NCBI GenBank assembly: GCA_030374805.1
Contig: JARGSG010000227.1
Span: 186,001 to 250,000, forward strand
DNA from: Gracilaria gracilis
Lineage: Eukaryota > Rhodophyta > Florideophyceae > Gracilariales > Gracilariaceae
Length of the DNA stretch: 64,000 nucleotides
Direction of reading: 5' to 3'
Shown here: positions 40,601-49,926 of the stretch, in pieces
Numbering within the stretch: position 1 is the stretch's first letter
Layout: the number at the start of each line of letters is the position of its first letter
Position numbers and translations under genes: made by a program
Notes under the pieces: generated by a model
The model's input: the letters and a program-made list of their open reading frames with translations, nothing else
Database searches by the model: none
Told to the model about the DNA's origin: nothing

Positions 40601-41655
40601 TTCCTGTCCTTGATGAAAACATGAGTGGCGCCCGAGTCTAACCATGTGTGAACGATTTCGCTAGGAGAGGCACTTGCTTGCGCGATAGCGACAAAACCAC
40701 GAGGTGTGCCGTCTTCGTGGTGGTTGTTGTTGCGTTTGTTTCCTTGTCGACGGTTACTACTTCCCTTGTTCGGGCCGTTGGTGGTGTCCCAGTCCTTGCT
40801 AGGACTGTTTGTATTGTTGTGATAGTTTCGATTGCGACTTCGTCTTCTGTGGCGACCACCCCTTTGGCTGGGTGCGTTATTGTTCGTGCCTTTGCGGGAC
40901 CAGCATTCGGATCGTATGTGTCCGATTCGTCCACAGTTCCAGCATTCGATGCCTTTCGTTCTCTTTCGCTGGTGTTTGAAGGCAGTATTCGACTTATGTG
41001 CCGCAGGGTAAGGATGTTTGCCGTCTTTCTTTGGGTCCGTTGCTTTAGCTGTGCTCGAGGATGAGCGATGGTTCCGGCGATCCATTTCAGAACGTACGAG
41101 TGAAACGACTTGGTCGTAGTCCATGTTGTTTGCGTCGGCGAGTAACGTGATCGTCATCAAGGAGTCTGGAAGTGTCCGAAGTAGTGTAGCAGTTCGCTCA
41201 CGGTCGGATAGAGGATCGCCCAGACGGGCGAGTTCTAGGAATGTGGTTTCCATTTGTAGGAGATGTTGTTGTATATCCTCGCCGTCTTTGAATGTAAATG
41301 TGCTTAGCTTCTGTCGTAGGTTCATTTTGGACTGGATGTTGTCCTTCTTGTAGGTGGACTCCAGTTTGGTCCATACCTCCAGAGCAGTGCAGTGGTCTCG
41401 TTCGAGGAGTTCGGATCCGGCAATTATTGGTTGAGTTCCTAAATTCTGCACGATGGCAGATCGGGCCTTACGATCGGGGTCGTCCCAATGACTTTGGGAT
41501 TCTTCTGTTCCTTCATCAGGTCGAGGGTCGGACAGGACGAACAATACTTGACCCGAGTGCATAATGTCTCGTACGTATATGCGCCAAGTGTAATAGTCGG
41601 CGGTGCCCTTTAGTCGCGGGATGCGCTTTGACTCGTGTTCTTTTTCCGCTTCCAT
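37636..41655 (-). CDS. copia gag-pol polyprotein
   Basis: 1339 residues in one frame without stops. Order: UBN2-type gag (about 20-200), CCHC zinc knuckle CWNCGRIGHIRSEC (about 240), aspartic protease (TWLDSGATHVF, about 340), GAG-pre-integrase (WHEKLGHPGRERL), integrase core with LTHTDITGPI and DDNTRACSVYF, reverse transcriptase (about 830-1080) with VVVDDILML in place of the commoner YVDDM, then RNase H (DADWAGCRDTRKSTTG, SSGEAEYIALS, PADILTKSL). The protease-integrase-RT order is what makes it Ty1/copia rather than Ty3. No break, so potentially active. Confidence 0.96.
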   Translation of the reverse strand: MEAEKEHESKRIPRLKGTADYYTWRIYVRDIMHSGQVLFVLSDPRPDEGTEESQSHWDDPDRKARSAIVQNLGTQPIIAGSELLERDHCTALEVWTKLESTYKKDNIQSKMNLRQKLSTFTFKDGEDIQQHLLQMETTFLELARLGDPLSDRERTATLLRTLPDSLMTITLLADANNMDYDQVVSLVRSEMDRRNHRSSSSTAKATDPKKDGKHPYPAAHKSNTAFKHQRKRTKGIECWNCGRIGHIRSECWSRKGTNNNAPSQRGGRHRRRSRNRNYHNNTNSPSKDWDTTNGPNKGSSNRRQGNKRNNNHHEDGTPRGFVAIAQASASPSEIVHTWLDSGATHVFIKDRNSFWEYNTTRRQTVRTCDTSSDIIAHGTIKLPIGEGIILPAKHTPSFDSNLVSLSVLSQHVRVELSNEQGLTGFDLKDLSSWQTLYRSFPRDGLYPLPNPVPSPRAQGAMLSPGNTAKDWHEKLGHPGRERLWAFVDQCDGVPPLSSSEIANVHCTPCIHAGSKRAPLQHSTSVASKPLELTHTDITGPISPPSLQGSTYIQVLIDDNTRACSVYFLNKKSQFFQSIRWYKARAENELSPNRVYRVRLDGAGENRSDDFVTYAMESGMILEYAPPYAHQLNGVAEKIIQDLWKMARTFLQASQLPLQLWEEAISHANYLRNRLPNSRVDMKIPYTLWFGKKPDFTNILKFGQPGHAFIYRSDTVANKKLLPRALPGHFVGMQSPRTLLRIYIPSIRKVIKCRDRDFKVAKESLPSLSELIDFSSLRRIEAENKMEEEDEEHMDASLAHCMVAQSRFQDLREAGKAHIRFEEARLLPEWAEAIDREFNALVSRNTWELVDRKPGMKPLPFLWTFTVKHVSADPPKVLAKARCVIRGDKQRPYLDFDPDNLYAPVARLETIRLAIAKAAAQGLIIETVDISNAYLYGDLEEPLLMEQPQNSSGSSYVPGKVCLLKKSIYGARQAGQIWGSLLHDELIRHGFNQSSTDSRLYLYKSRSGILNLVVVVDDILMLSNSYSLLKDFKIEMQKLFQVKFLGEAKSFIGMDLERDRNGIKVRQTRYIDKMLREYGLWNSNPARTPLPSPCDLTSRGDDEQQLSSALHGRYRKLVGHLMYLAVSSRLDIMFAASMLARQVHDPCMRHMGLAKRVIRYLNGTKGLGLLFPSNNSAPMEEYCDADWAGCRDTRKSTTGLLIKVNEAPVMWTAKKQTLIALSSGEAEYIALSHGGKALTWMRRLFWELCNDEVLTNEEPSMYPINIITDSSTALSIAKNSKTSERNKHIGLKYHHVKVLVKDKILKVEGIPTEVQPADILTKSLRHDALESLKLLCRLFS

Positions 41656-43127
41656 CGCGGAGTTACCTCAACGCGGGAGCAGAGGGGCTGCTGCAAGTTG
41701 TAGTCTTCACCAGTCCCCTACTGGGTGAGGGTTTCTTCTTGTTCAGAGTCACTGGAAGGGGGTGCTAGCCCCGTACTCCTGAAGGTCAGACCTCTGGCTC
41801 CGGGTTAACTCTCTCCCGGTGAGACACGTTTTGGTTTGGCCTCCCAAGTTCTGCGTGCTTCAGAACGAGGTGCTTTTAGGGCTACGAGACGTCCAGAGGA
41901 GGTTACTAACAGAGAGATATGTTTTCACCAGTGTGCCTTCTCTAGCCTCTTGCGTCGTATGAGCGGGGCGATCTTCTTTGTTATGCTTCGATGGCACGGA
42001 CAACTCGGGCTGAACGACGAGACATCCCGTCACCGTCGGGAGACAGAGCACTCCCCAGCAGAGCCAGTTATACGGAGTGGTATCAGATCCAACGGTTTGG
42101 TACAAGTCCCCTGTCGATTCCCTGCCGGTCTTCAGCTTGCGAGTAGTCCTTGCCAACAAAATGCCAGCTTCCTGAATCAGGGAGGCAACAGACGCTCTTA
42201 ATCAACGGGCGCAACTTCCCGCCCGTTAAATACACGACACCACGCAGCTTCCCGTGGGCCAGCGAGACTTCAAAACTCAACCTGTAGTTCTGGACCAGGG
42301 AGACAACCCAATGCCTGGTGCGCCAACACACCGCGCCCAGTAGACAAAGTAGGTTCTAGGGGGGTGTGTTGCTGCAGCGCGGCCAAGAAACGCGTGGCGA
42401 TGCGGCTGGTGGCGGCAGGCGAGAAGGCGCGGCCAAATGCAGGTGAAGCGTGGCGGCCGTAGGCCGACGAGGGGGCGCGGCCAATTAAGAAAGGTGGCGC
42501 GGCCGGAGGAGAGGGACGGCACGGTCGAAAAGGCAGGCAAGGCGGCGCGGCCAATGTTGAACGAGGCGGCGCGGCCAAGAAGCGGTGACCAGGTGCGATG
42601 CACAGGCGCGGTTGGGATGTGCGGGGGTATGGAGAGATACACCAGCCACGGCGGAGAGGTGAAAGTGTGAGGCGCGGGAGACCAGACACGACAGAGAGGT
42701 GTGGGTGTGAAGTGGGTTACCACGCGCGGCGGTTTCGCGCGACGGTAAGGGTGTGTGGCCAGGCGCTGTGCGTAGGTGCAATGGCGGAATGCGATGGCAA
42801 GGCGCGGTGCGAAAGCCTGTCAGTGCGGTGCAGCAGCGAAAACGGGCCAGTATGAGGTGATTCCAAGGTACGGTGGCGAAACGCGGAGATGGGATGCGAC
42901 CGGTGGTTTTGCGAGGAAGCACGGCAGTGGGGTTCGGAGGCGAGGTGCCGCTAGAAGATATGGCGGCTATGCGCCGCCAGGCGGGGCCGCCAGGTGCGGT
43001 ACGCAATAAAAAGTGTGATGGCGAACAGCGGTGTCGTTTGGGAAAGGCGACGAGGGCGCGGAGTGGTGGCGGGAGCGAGGGGGGGGGGGGAAGGGAGGTT
43101 TTTCGCTCTCGGTGCGGCCGGAGGAAT
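41656..43127 (-). other. long non-coding leader of the copia element
   Basis: About 1.5 kb between the 5' LTR and the gag start, with no significant coding frame. The part 42360-43100 is GC-rich and repeats GGCGCGGCCAA-like words many times. This leader may hold packaging or translation signals, or an older insertion. Confidence 0.6.
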
Positions 43128-43145
43128 TGGGCAGCGATGCTACCA
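43128..43145 (-). other. primer-binding site of the copia element
   Basis: Immediately inside the 5' LTR the minus strand reads TGGTAGCATCGCTGCCCA. TGG pairs with the CCA end of a tRNA. The matching acceptor end ...GCTACCA has the U72-A73 pattern of eukaryotic initiator tRNA-Met, so initiator Met is the likely primer (inference). Confidence 0.6.
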
Positions 43146-43282
43146 TGAAAATGGGTTGACGCTTAGCCCCCGGGAGGAGTTGAGCACTCGCCGTCGCCGG
43201 CCGTCCTTTATTTTGCACGCAAAGTGGAACGTGTGGACACTATGGCACGTTCCACTTTGTGGCCAGGACTACGTCACTCACA
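43146..43282 (-). repeat. 5' LTR of the copia element
   Basis: 137 bp, + strand TGAAAATGGG ... CACTCACA. It contains a 13-bp-arm hairpin, AAAGTGGAACGTG ... CACGTTCCACTTT (43218-43255), perfect here and mismatched by one base in the other LTR. TTCGT follows directly. Confidence 0.9.
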
Positions 43283-43736
43283 TTCGTTAGGAGCCTGCAT
43301 TAGTCGGCTTTGGTGGCAGGTAGCCGTATAGCTGGACGCTCTCGTAATCACCGCTGGAGATGATTTGGTATAGAGTTATACAGTTTAAGCGGCAGCGAAT
43401 TAATTTAGTACACGTATCCGAAAGTTTTCAACATATTACTGTGTTAGAGCGCGCCCGGTGGAGATGCCCTAAGGGCCGTTCCATGACTTCACAAAAGGGA
43501 AACCCCGAAAGTGGAAACAAGTCGTACACCAATAGAGAAAAAACACGTAGCGTATCTGTCGTTTCCGGTTTCGTTCCCGTCTGCGTCGTCGTCCGTTTCG
43601 CAGACACAGAAACGACCACGTATACAGCCATCGTGAACTCTCAAACTGCACGAAAACGTCAGTAGACGTTCTTGTTCATTGTGTATCTCGACCAAATCTC
43701 ACTGACTCTTCCAGTTCTCCCCTCGCTTTTAACAAC

Positions 43737-45041
43737 ATGGCAAACCCCAGCAAAGAGTCTAGCGTCTTGGAACCCAAAGTAACGAGTGCTTTATATACTG
43801 CAGCATCCAAAAAAGTGTCTACAACAGTTGAAGAGGCAGAAAAAGACCTATATGACTTTCCTATGGATCACGTTCATGCTAAACAGGCTCTCAAAGCATT
43901 GAAAATTTATGCAGCGCACAACGTACGTTAAGCAACAAAAATAGAAGTCATTGCAACAAAAATGGTACAGCGCAGTATAAGTCTAGGCACTAAATGCAAC
44001 ATGATCGACGGTAGTTGCGATTACAGCCATCGAGAGTTGGAAAGAGTAAACGCACTGCTTTCTTTCCATGTTCGCATCAAACGGCAACATGATGATACGG
44101 AAATACTTATATGGCTGAAAGGAGATAAACTGTTGCTCAATGATGGAAAGGTGGTTGTAGGGGAGCCCCGTATACCCACAAATGATCTTCAAATTCATGA
44201 AAACTTTCAAAGATCCGCATTTGAGGCTTTCAAATACTGCCGATTACTGCATGTTATAGCTGATTCTCGTATGACTGCGACTAGGCAAAAGTTGACATCG
44301 TGTCTTGCCAGGGCAGAACTAGACGGGTACAAAGAAGATCGTTGGAGCCAACACATTGCTTTTCTGTTTAACAACCCGGAATTTAGACCGGAACCAATAC
44401 TAGCATTATGTGGTGGAATTACTTTGAATGACATTGCATCTATGGAACCAGCACGCAGACCACACCTTGGCGATGCGGGGTTTCTGAAGCAAAAGTTCGG
44501 TGAGTTTAAAAGCGAGTATGCAAACTGTGATTCTCGATTTCGTGCATCTGGGTAAGGAGATCCTGACGTTTTTGCGAGGTTCGCGAACGGAAAGACATAT
44601 ATTATGTACGCGCATTGTCTGTTGGAGCAACACCCAGTTCTGACTCCGTTTGCTACAGGGGCAATGCCCGGGGATGCGCAGAGAGGGAAGGGGGTTGGCG
44701 GTGGCATATACACTGTCCGGTCTAGTTCGACCAGCGCGCAACACCAGGGAAAACGAAAACCTGATTCTTCAGATGTCAGTGCCATTGACATTCTGGTTTC
44801 AGCACTCGAGCCGCAAGACAAAAATGTTGCCAGGAAAATAGAAGTAGCGGAGAAGGATAAGTTAATGTATGAAGCCCTACAGGCTAAAGCGCGCTGGAAC
44901 ACTGAAACTTTACATGCTATTGAGAAAGCAAAGCAAATGATGGCTACAGCGGAAGGTGAGGAGGAAAAGCGGGCAATTGAACAAACGCTAAAGCGAGCGA
45001 TTGAGAACCTAGCTAAGGAACCACCGTCCTCGTGGATCTGA
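43737..45041 (+). pseudogene. novel family member 1, reading frame with two in-frame TAA codons
   Basis: From ATG 43737 one frame runs to 45041, interrupted only by TAA at 43929-43931 and 44553-44555, with no frameshift. The frame matches the minus-strand gene at 61696-63258 across both stops: EDRWSQHIAFLFNNPEFRP against EDLWARIAVRFNDEKFRP, then YAHCLLEQHPVLTPFATGAM against TYCIFGLNYEDRDQIVGYF, then a Ser-rich linker and a C-terminal coiled coil (EVAEKDKLMYEALQAKARWN). About 433 codons. No known domain is recognised. A short intron covering the first stop (GTACGT ... TACAG, 43921-43971) is conceivable but would remove residues that align. Read as a decayed mobile-element gene. Confidence 0.6.
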
Positions 45042-45386
45042 ACCTATACTTTATGGTTTTCCTGTTTGGCTTACCGGCATTTGTTTCGTGTTTCGCCTAC
45101 TCACGCTTTCACCCAGCACTTTGATCCTCAGTGCCAGTTTTGTCGTATCTGGTGCCCACGCGTCACGCAAATTACAGGCAAGATTCATCTTATCGTTTAT
45201 ATGCTGCTGGTCGTCCTTGGCGCTCCCTGTCCACGTCCCGGATCCATGCCTGTATAATCAGCAAAGAATAAGCGACAGAGCAGGGCATTCTATCACCTGA
45301 AATGCCTCTACTACATGCAAAGAAGATATTCAACGCTGTGTGTGCATCAGCCTACCGATTTGGCAGATTTACTCGAGAACCAGAGC
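45042..45386. other. intergenic, nothing recognised
   Basis: About 345 bases between the novel family copy and the 3' end of the SART3-like gene. No matching inverted repeat to 43.5-43.7 kb was found, so the boundaries of the element carrying the upstream gene are unknown. Confidence 0.4.
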
Positions 45387-47496
45387 TTATCCCTTTAGCA
45401 TAGCGCGAAAGTCGTCTTGATTCATAGGTTTAAGATCTGAAGCGTGTTCATCTTTGTCGGATTGTTGCATGTTGTCACTCATATTCACATCGTTGTCTGA
45501 CACGCGTATGGTGGAAATCGCCACTTTTCGGGAGGCGGAAGCACGAGGTTGCAAGGGCTGCCGTTTTGTAGAAGATGCACGAGGTTTGTTGCCCCCTTTT
45601 CTTTTGTGGATGGTTTGAGCGCTTGACCGATACGGTCCTTCCGTGAATCGCTTGTAAATGAGCCCCCACTGCATTTTGCACAGCAGAGTCTTGTTCGAAC
45701 TCTACTGCGCGATTCGCTTTGGCGCGCCGTCTGAGCGAAGTGGAAGGCGTATGTGGCGTATGGTACCAGCGTGAGCGAAAAACTGTGACAAGTGTTTTTC
45801 TTTAACATTAAATGGAAGATTGGACACAAATACGGTGTTTGGGTCTGGCGCATCATGCTGTAGGTTCGGGCGTTGACAAGCGTTTTGAACGCTTGTGCCA
45901 TGTGCGGTGGCGTATTTGCGCTTGGTAGCACTGCCGTTGGGGCGGTTTGTTGCACAGCTTGTGGAGCTAGCTTCACAGCATCCAGGTAGCACTGCCGTTG
46001 GGGCGGTTTGTGGCACAGCTTGTAGAGCTAGCTTCACAGCATCCAAAGTATGTACGTTGGTGCGATGGTCATGTTGTGGTGGAGCACCATTTTGCACTGT
46101 GTGCTTTTTCGATGCGTGCGGTGTGTCACGGCGTTTGTTGGGAAGCTTGTGGGCGGCGTGTGAATCATGAGCCACAGGCGGTAGATGTTGCACGCTGTTG
46201 GCGCTGGCGAGGTCAACAAGGTGCAGTCTGTGCAGGAGGGTTTTTTTCGGTTGTGACGTCGAGCTCAAAGGCGTACCAAGCATCGCGCAGAATGTTGGAA
46301 TCGATCGGGAAATGCGACTGCGTCATTGCCTGTTTAAATATGTGGCGAACAGGATGCCGAGATTTGGTAGAAATGACGGTGGCAAATTGAAGCAGCCATT
46401 TTGTCTCACCTGGTCTGGCATTGAGCACACTCTGAAACAGCTGAGCAGCGCTGTTGAAGTGATTGTCAGCTGCAATTACGGCGACAGCAAAGCAGGTAGC
46501 AGAGGCCCAATGCACGGAGTGCAACATATTGAAGCGCAAGTATTGATTCAAGGCGGGCAGCAGGGAGGTGGGGGCGGCGAGCGGCTCATAGAGCGACCAG
46601 GCGTGTTTGGAGAGCGCCTCGGCGGCTTCATACTGCTCGCTTGTGGTGTCGAACGGGTAGGCGCGAGGCAGCACGCTGCACATCTGTTGCTCGGGGTTTG
46701 GATGGTATTTGGTGGCGAGTACAGCGTGAGACCACACGGGAATGCAGGTGGGCACGTTGCGAATGGCGTGATCGGCGACGGCAACAAGACGGCGCTTGTC
46801 GGCAAGTGTGGCAAGATACGAGAGGTAATGCAGACAGGCGAGCGGGTGGGAGTAGGCGGCAGCAAGCATGCACTCACACATACTGATGCAGGAGAGAGGG
46901 TGCGATTGTTTGACAAAAGTGGCGTACGAGGTGTAAACATGCGTGAGCGCGTGCAGGTGGTTTACCGATTGAGCGTGGCTCAACTTGCTCTCGAAGGCGC
47001 TAAATTGAGAAGTGATCTCGGACGATTGCGACTGATAACACGGCTGCTGTTCTAAGTGCTCAAGTGGGCGCGTCAACTGCGGCGCCACCTGTTGATACAA
47101 GCGCCACAACGCCTCGCCCTCCATGAAGTGATTCACGGCGCCAAGTTGCTCGCAGCTGTCTAATGCACGCAGCATGCCCGCGCCATCGACAGCGTGGGAG
47201 CGCCATAGCTGCAGCACGGTGCGCAGGAACAGCAGGTGCAGTGGTACGTGAAGAAAGTCGCCCGAAAATAGCAGCATTGCGTCATGCTGCTTCCATGAAT
47301 ACCGAACAAGAGGCGTGATGACTCCTGGCAATCTGAATTGCAGATTCAAAGTAAAGTAACTGATTGTATCTCGTAGCATCTTTGGGTCCTGGCACCTGTT
47401 CATGAGATCGGAACAGAATGGCTGCGATCCTTCTGAGCTGAATCTGTGTAAATGGCAGAAACATCGGAGCCATTTCGGTCGGAAGAACAGCAGCAT
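45387..47496 (-). pseudogene. SART3/Prp24-like U6 snRNP factor, several frameshifts
   Basis: U6 snRNA recycling factor homologue. 47496-46250: HAT (half-a-TPR) repeats, for example LWRLYQQVAP and RDAWYAFELDVTTEK. At a run of seven A (minus strand; T7 at 46241-46247) the frame changes to TLLHRLHLVDLASANSVQHL. A 61-bp tandem duplication follows (45924-46045). Then comes an RRM starting NTVFVSNLPFNVKEKHLSQF; a frame change near 45710 gives AVEFEQDSAVQNAVGAHL, and another near 45610 gives KRKGGNKPRASSTKRQ. It ends KPMNQDDFRAMLKG, resembling the C-terminal Lsm-binding motif of SART3/Prp24. Three shifts suggest a pseudogene, though short indel errors cannot be excluded. The N-terminus abuts a Harbinger fragment (TAATG overlap), so the 5' end may be lost. 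Confidence 0.6.
45924..46045. repeat. 61-bp tandem duplication inside the SART3-like gene
   Basis: GGTAGCACTGCCGTTGGGGC and the following 41 bases occur at 45924 and again at 45985, with a few differences. The period, 61, is not a multiple of three, so the duplication itself shifts the reading frame in the linker before the RRM. Confidence 0.9.
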
Positions 47497-48100
47497 TACG
47501 TTCGGCGGCGAGAATACCCAAGTTCATGCAGCTGATCGGCTACTGCATCCCGCAGAATAGATGACTCCCGAGTACGGTTTCTTGCTCGTGTTTGATCTTG
47601 CTCCATGTGTAACAAGTCCTGAAAGTGCACAAACGGAGTCCCAACTACATGATAATCTTCATGACAAGGAATCACATCAAACAAAGAAGCGTCGGCGTTG
47701 TCGATAATAAAGTTGTGTAGTTTACACGCGACCAGAATTATTAGGCTTACCTTTCGTAGTGGATAGTGTAGTGCTGACCAGAAAATGCCAAACCGGTGTA
47801 CAAGTATACCGAACGCCTGTTTGACAACCGTGCGGCACAGTGAATGATATGCATTGAAACCATCCTCTCTTTGCATCAATGCGGCACTTGGAAAGGGCGT
47901 GAGGATACAGTGCTCATTAGAATAGGCATCATCCGCCACTACAGCTGCCCATTGTGGCAACTGTGCGCTGGTGAGTAATTCGTACGGAGCAGTAGCTTGG
48001 AAAGCTGTTGAATCATGTGTGGCACCTGAGTGACGTGCAGGAACAAAGCAAGATCGATAATCAGCCTGTCACAGGTGTTCTGCAAAGTGGAATACTGGGT
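47496..48100 (-). pseudogene. truncated Harbinger transposase (HARBI1-like C-terminal part)
   Basis: From about 48100 down: STLQNTCD (equivalent of the conserved ...VQAVCD), a frame change, then ADYRSCFVPARHSGATHDST with the second catalytic Asp, WAAVVADDAY, TPFPS, and RTVVKQAFGILVHRFGIFW. The family normally has E in VVEQAFG; here it is K, so the catalytic triad is broken. The first Asp and the N-terminus are absent. Stop TAA at 47496-47498 overlaps the ATG of the SART3-like frame. It belongs to a different Harbinger lineage from the plant-type one at 5.6 kb. Confidence 0.8.
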
Positions 48101-48452
48101 GCTATGTGTGGAATAGTTGCTAGTTTTAGGCGTTATCTGGGCGCGCGCGCGGGTGGCAGAGGCTGGCACTCAAAAAATTAACAAATTTTGGAATATTGTA
48201 TTCCATCCCGCGCAGTTTAATGCTAGGGTCTCCTAGTATTTCGAGAGGCTCGCCTCGCAACCCACCCCAACTACACTCTTTTCCACGACCCTCTCCAAAT
48301 TTTTCATCCGTGCTAGTTTCAATTTCCATTTCGCCCGAAAATGCGAAGCAATTGCCAACCCAGCAACCATAAGATATCCGCTCATTCCTTCCCATCTCCA
48401 CCTCCACTGAACACCGCCACCCCCTTACCATACTTTAGTCGATTTCCGCACC

Positions 48453-49462
48453 TCACGCGTTCGGATCCTGCGTTTCCGTCTCCTCAAACGTCATCTCGTA
48501 GAAGTTCCGCGGGCAGCTCTCCCCATTCTCGTACACCCTCCTCGCCCCAGAACGGCTCCCCATACCACCCATCTCCGCTCCCTCTGCTCTGCCAGTATGC
48601 GCTCCGCCATCTGCACCGCATGCGCCGCGCTTCGAAACCCAGTCAACGTCGCAACCCGCAGTCCCGGCCGCGCCTCCTCTCCTGCCACCTTCCCTCCCTC
48701 CTTGCGTCTCTTCTTCAAGCGACTACCAACTTCCTTAGTCTTTGGCGTCACAGGCAATCCCTTCTCAACCTTCATTCTCCCCTTGGCACAACTTCCTCCC
48801 ACCTCCCCTCATGTCCCCGTCAGTATCCCCTTCACCTCCACCAACAAAAACCGCGCCTTTTCCACCTCTCCGATCTGCATCTCCAGCATCTCCAACCTCC
48901 CCTTTAGCATCACATTTTCCTCCCTCAGCTCCCGTATCTCCTTCCCTACGCATTCCACCATCCCATCCGCATGACGACCCATCTCCATTCCCAGCACCTT
49001 CAAACCATTCCGCAAATTAGATATTGCTTCTAATGACACCCCATTCTCCTCCTCACTCAACACCACCCCTCCCATCTTCGCCACACTCTCCGCAATACAA
49101 TCATCCATTCGCTCCTTCATCACAACTCCCAACAACCTCACCCGCTCTTTCATTTCCCCCCTAAATTGCTCATTCCTACCTCCCGCTCCACCTCCACCCT
49201 CCATGTGCTCCCTAATCCCCAACTGGCTCAGGTGCACCGCCCCTTTCCTCCATATCCCATCTTTCTACCCCTTCTTCTCCACCACCTTCGAGCCCACATC
49301 CGCAGCCCCTGCCTTCCTCACAGCCACAACCTTCTCCTCTCGTGACCCTCCATCCACCGGCGCAACTTCGGCCACTTCCCGCTTCGGAGACGGCGTTCCT
49401 CCGAGCTCCTTCCCTTCCAGGAACGCAAGAAGCTCCTCGTCCTTCACGTATCCGTTTGACAT
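48453..49462 (-). pseudogene. decayed paralogue of the 58682-59848 gene
   Basis: Starting MSNGYVKDEELLAFLEGKEL, the frame continues past TAG (49265-49267) and TGA (48809-48811) without shifting, then changes frame near 48560 and ends ENGESCPRNFYEMTFEETET followed by QDPNA and TGA. Each part matches the intact gene at 58.7-59.8 kb: SNGYVEDEELVALL; GRHVSGMVECIGRELLTRRR against GRHADGMVECVGKEIRELRE; TGFRSAAHAVQMAERILAEQ against AGFGSAAAAVRTAERLPEEQ; and ETEIQDPNAGLE at the end. A central coiled coil is shared. No known domain. The two copies lie in opposite orientation about 9 kb apart. Confidence 0.75.
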
Positions 49463-49866
49463 CTTAGAAAAGCCAAAAGCGTCACCGAAAGCAAGAATTC
49501 GGTGCCATACCGTTCAATCGACGCCGTCCTCGTTTTTTGTGCCACTGCCTATGCGCACGGCCTATATCTGAAACCATAACTTACCCCTTTCTGTTCCGAC
49601 CGGTTTCGGGCCAAAACCGTCACTGTACTGTACGCCTCGCCAGCACTCATGACGCCCGGGCCATAGTGAGGACAACAGACCTGCGTAAGCTACTAAAGAA
49701 TGTAGTACAGGGGGCTGTGTAACAGACCCGAACGGGAGTTAGTTGTACATGGCTGCGATGTTTCTGCAAACGCGATATCCAGTAGTAGTAGCACGTGTGC
49801 CCCGGATACAGATATTCGGGACCGCCCGGGGCGGCAGGGCAAAACGAAATTTTAATTTTTTGGAGT

Positions 49867-49926
49867 GCGGACCGATGTGCAGTGGCGCTTCATCAGTGCA
49901 CTGATGAAGCGCCGCGACACCCGGGT
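49867..49926. repeat. 60-bp repeat with 30-bp perfect palindrome, left copy
   Basis: GCGGACCGATGTGCAGT leads into a perfect 30-bp palindrome (49884-49913; half GGCGCTTCATCAGTG) and then CGCGACACCCGGGT. The same 60 bases, with one difference seen, occur inverted at 50862-50921, so the two could be the ends of a roughly 1-kb element. Confidence 0.85.

Larger units (their letters stand above)
37250..43282 (-). mobile_element. complete Ty1/copia LTR retrotransposon
   Basis: LTRs of 137 bp (37250-37386 and 43146-43282) differ at 8 positions (about 94% identical). They are flanked by the 5-bp duplication TTCGT (37245-37249 and 43283-43287). The element is 6033 bp, transcribed on the minus strand, with a single intact gag-pol ORF (41655-37636). 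The primer-binding site starts TGG immediately inside the 5' LTR. A purine-rich GCGAGGGACGG abuts the 3' LTR. The 5' leader between LTR and gag is unusually long, about 1.5 kb. It is inserted in the Harbinger-type element at 33.8-43.5 kb. Confidence 0.95.
33821..43469. mobile_element. non-autonomous Harbinger-type element, split by two nested insertions
   Basis: The left end GGGCATCTCCACC at 33821 and its near reverse complement CCCGGTGGAGATGCCC (ending 43469) are flanked by TAA (33818-33820 and 43470-43472). The ends match those of the complete element at 5.6 kb. After removing the piggyBac-like and copia insertions only about 0.75 kb of its own sequence remains (33821-34103, 36977-37244, 43288-43469) and no ORF is left, so it is a MITE-like element. 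Near the left end a second internal CATCTCCACCGGG (33890) and a 13-bp-arm hairpin (AAAAGTCTCGCTA ... TAGCGAGACTTTT) are seen. Confidence 0.8.

Noticed and set aside
40648-41064. Plus-strand hydrophobic frame opposite copia gag
   Set aside because: Antisense of the zinc-knuckle region of the retrotransposon.
42079-42100. TGGTATCAGATCC, like a copia initiator-tRNA primer site
   Set aside because: On the + strand, opposite to the element's direction, and far from the LTR; the real site abuts the LTR at 43145.
48341-49020. Plus-strand Ser/Pro-rich frames at 48.3-49.6 kb
   Set aside because: Antisense of the decayed minus-strand paralogue; similarity to 58.7-59.8 kb exists only on the minus strand.
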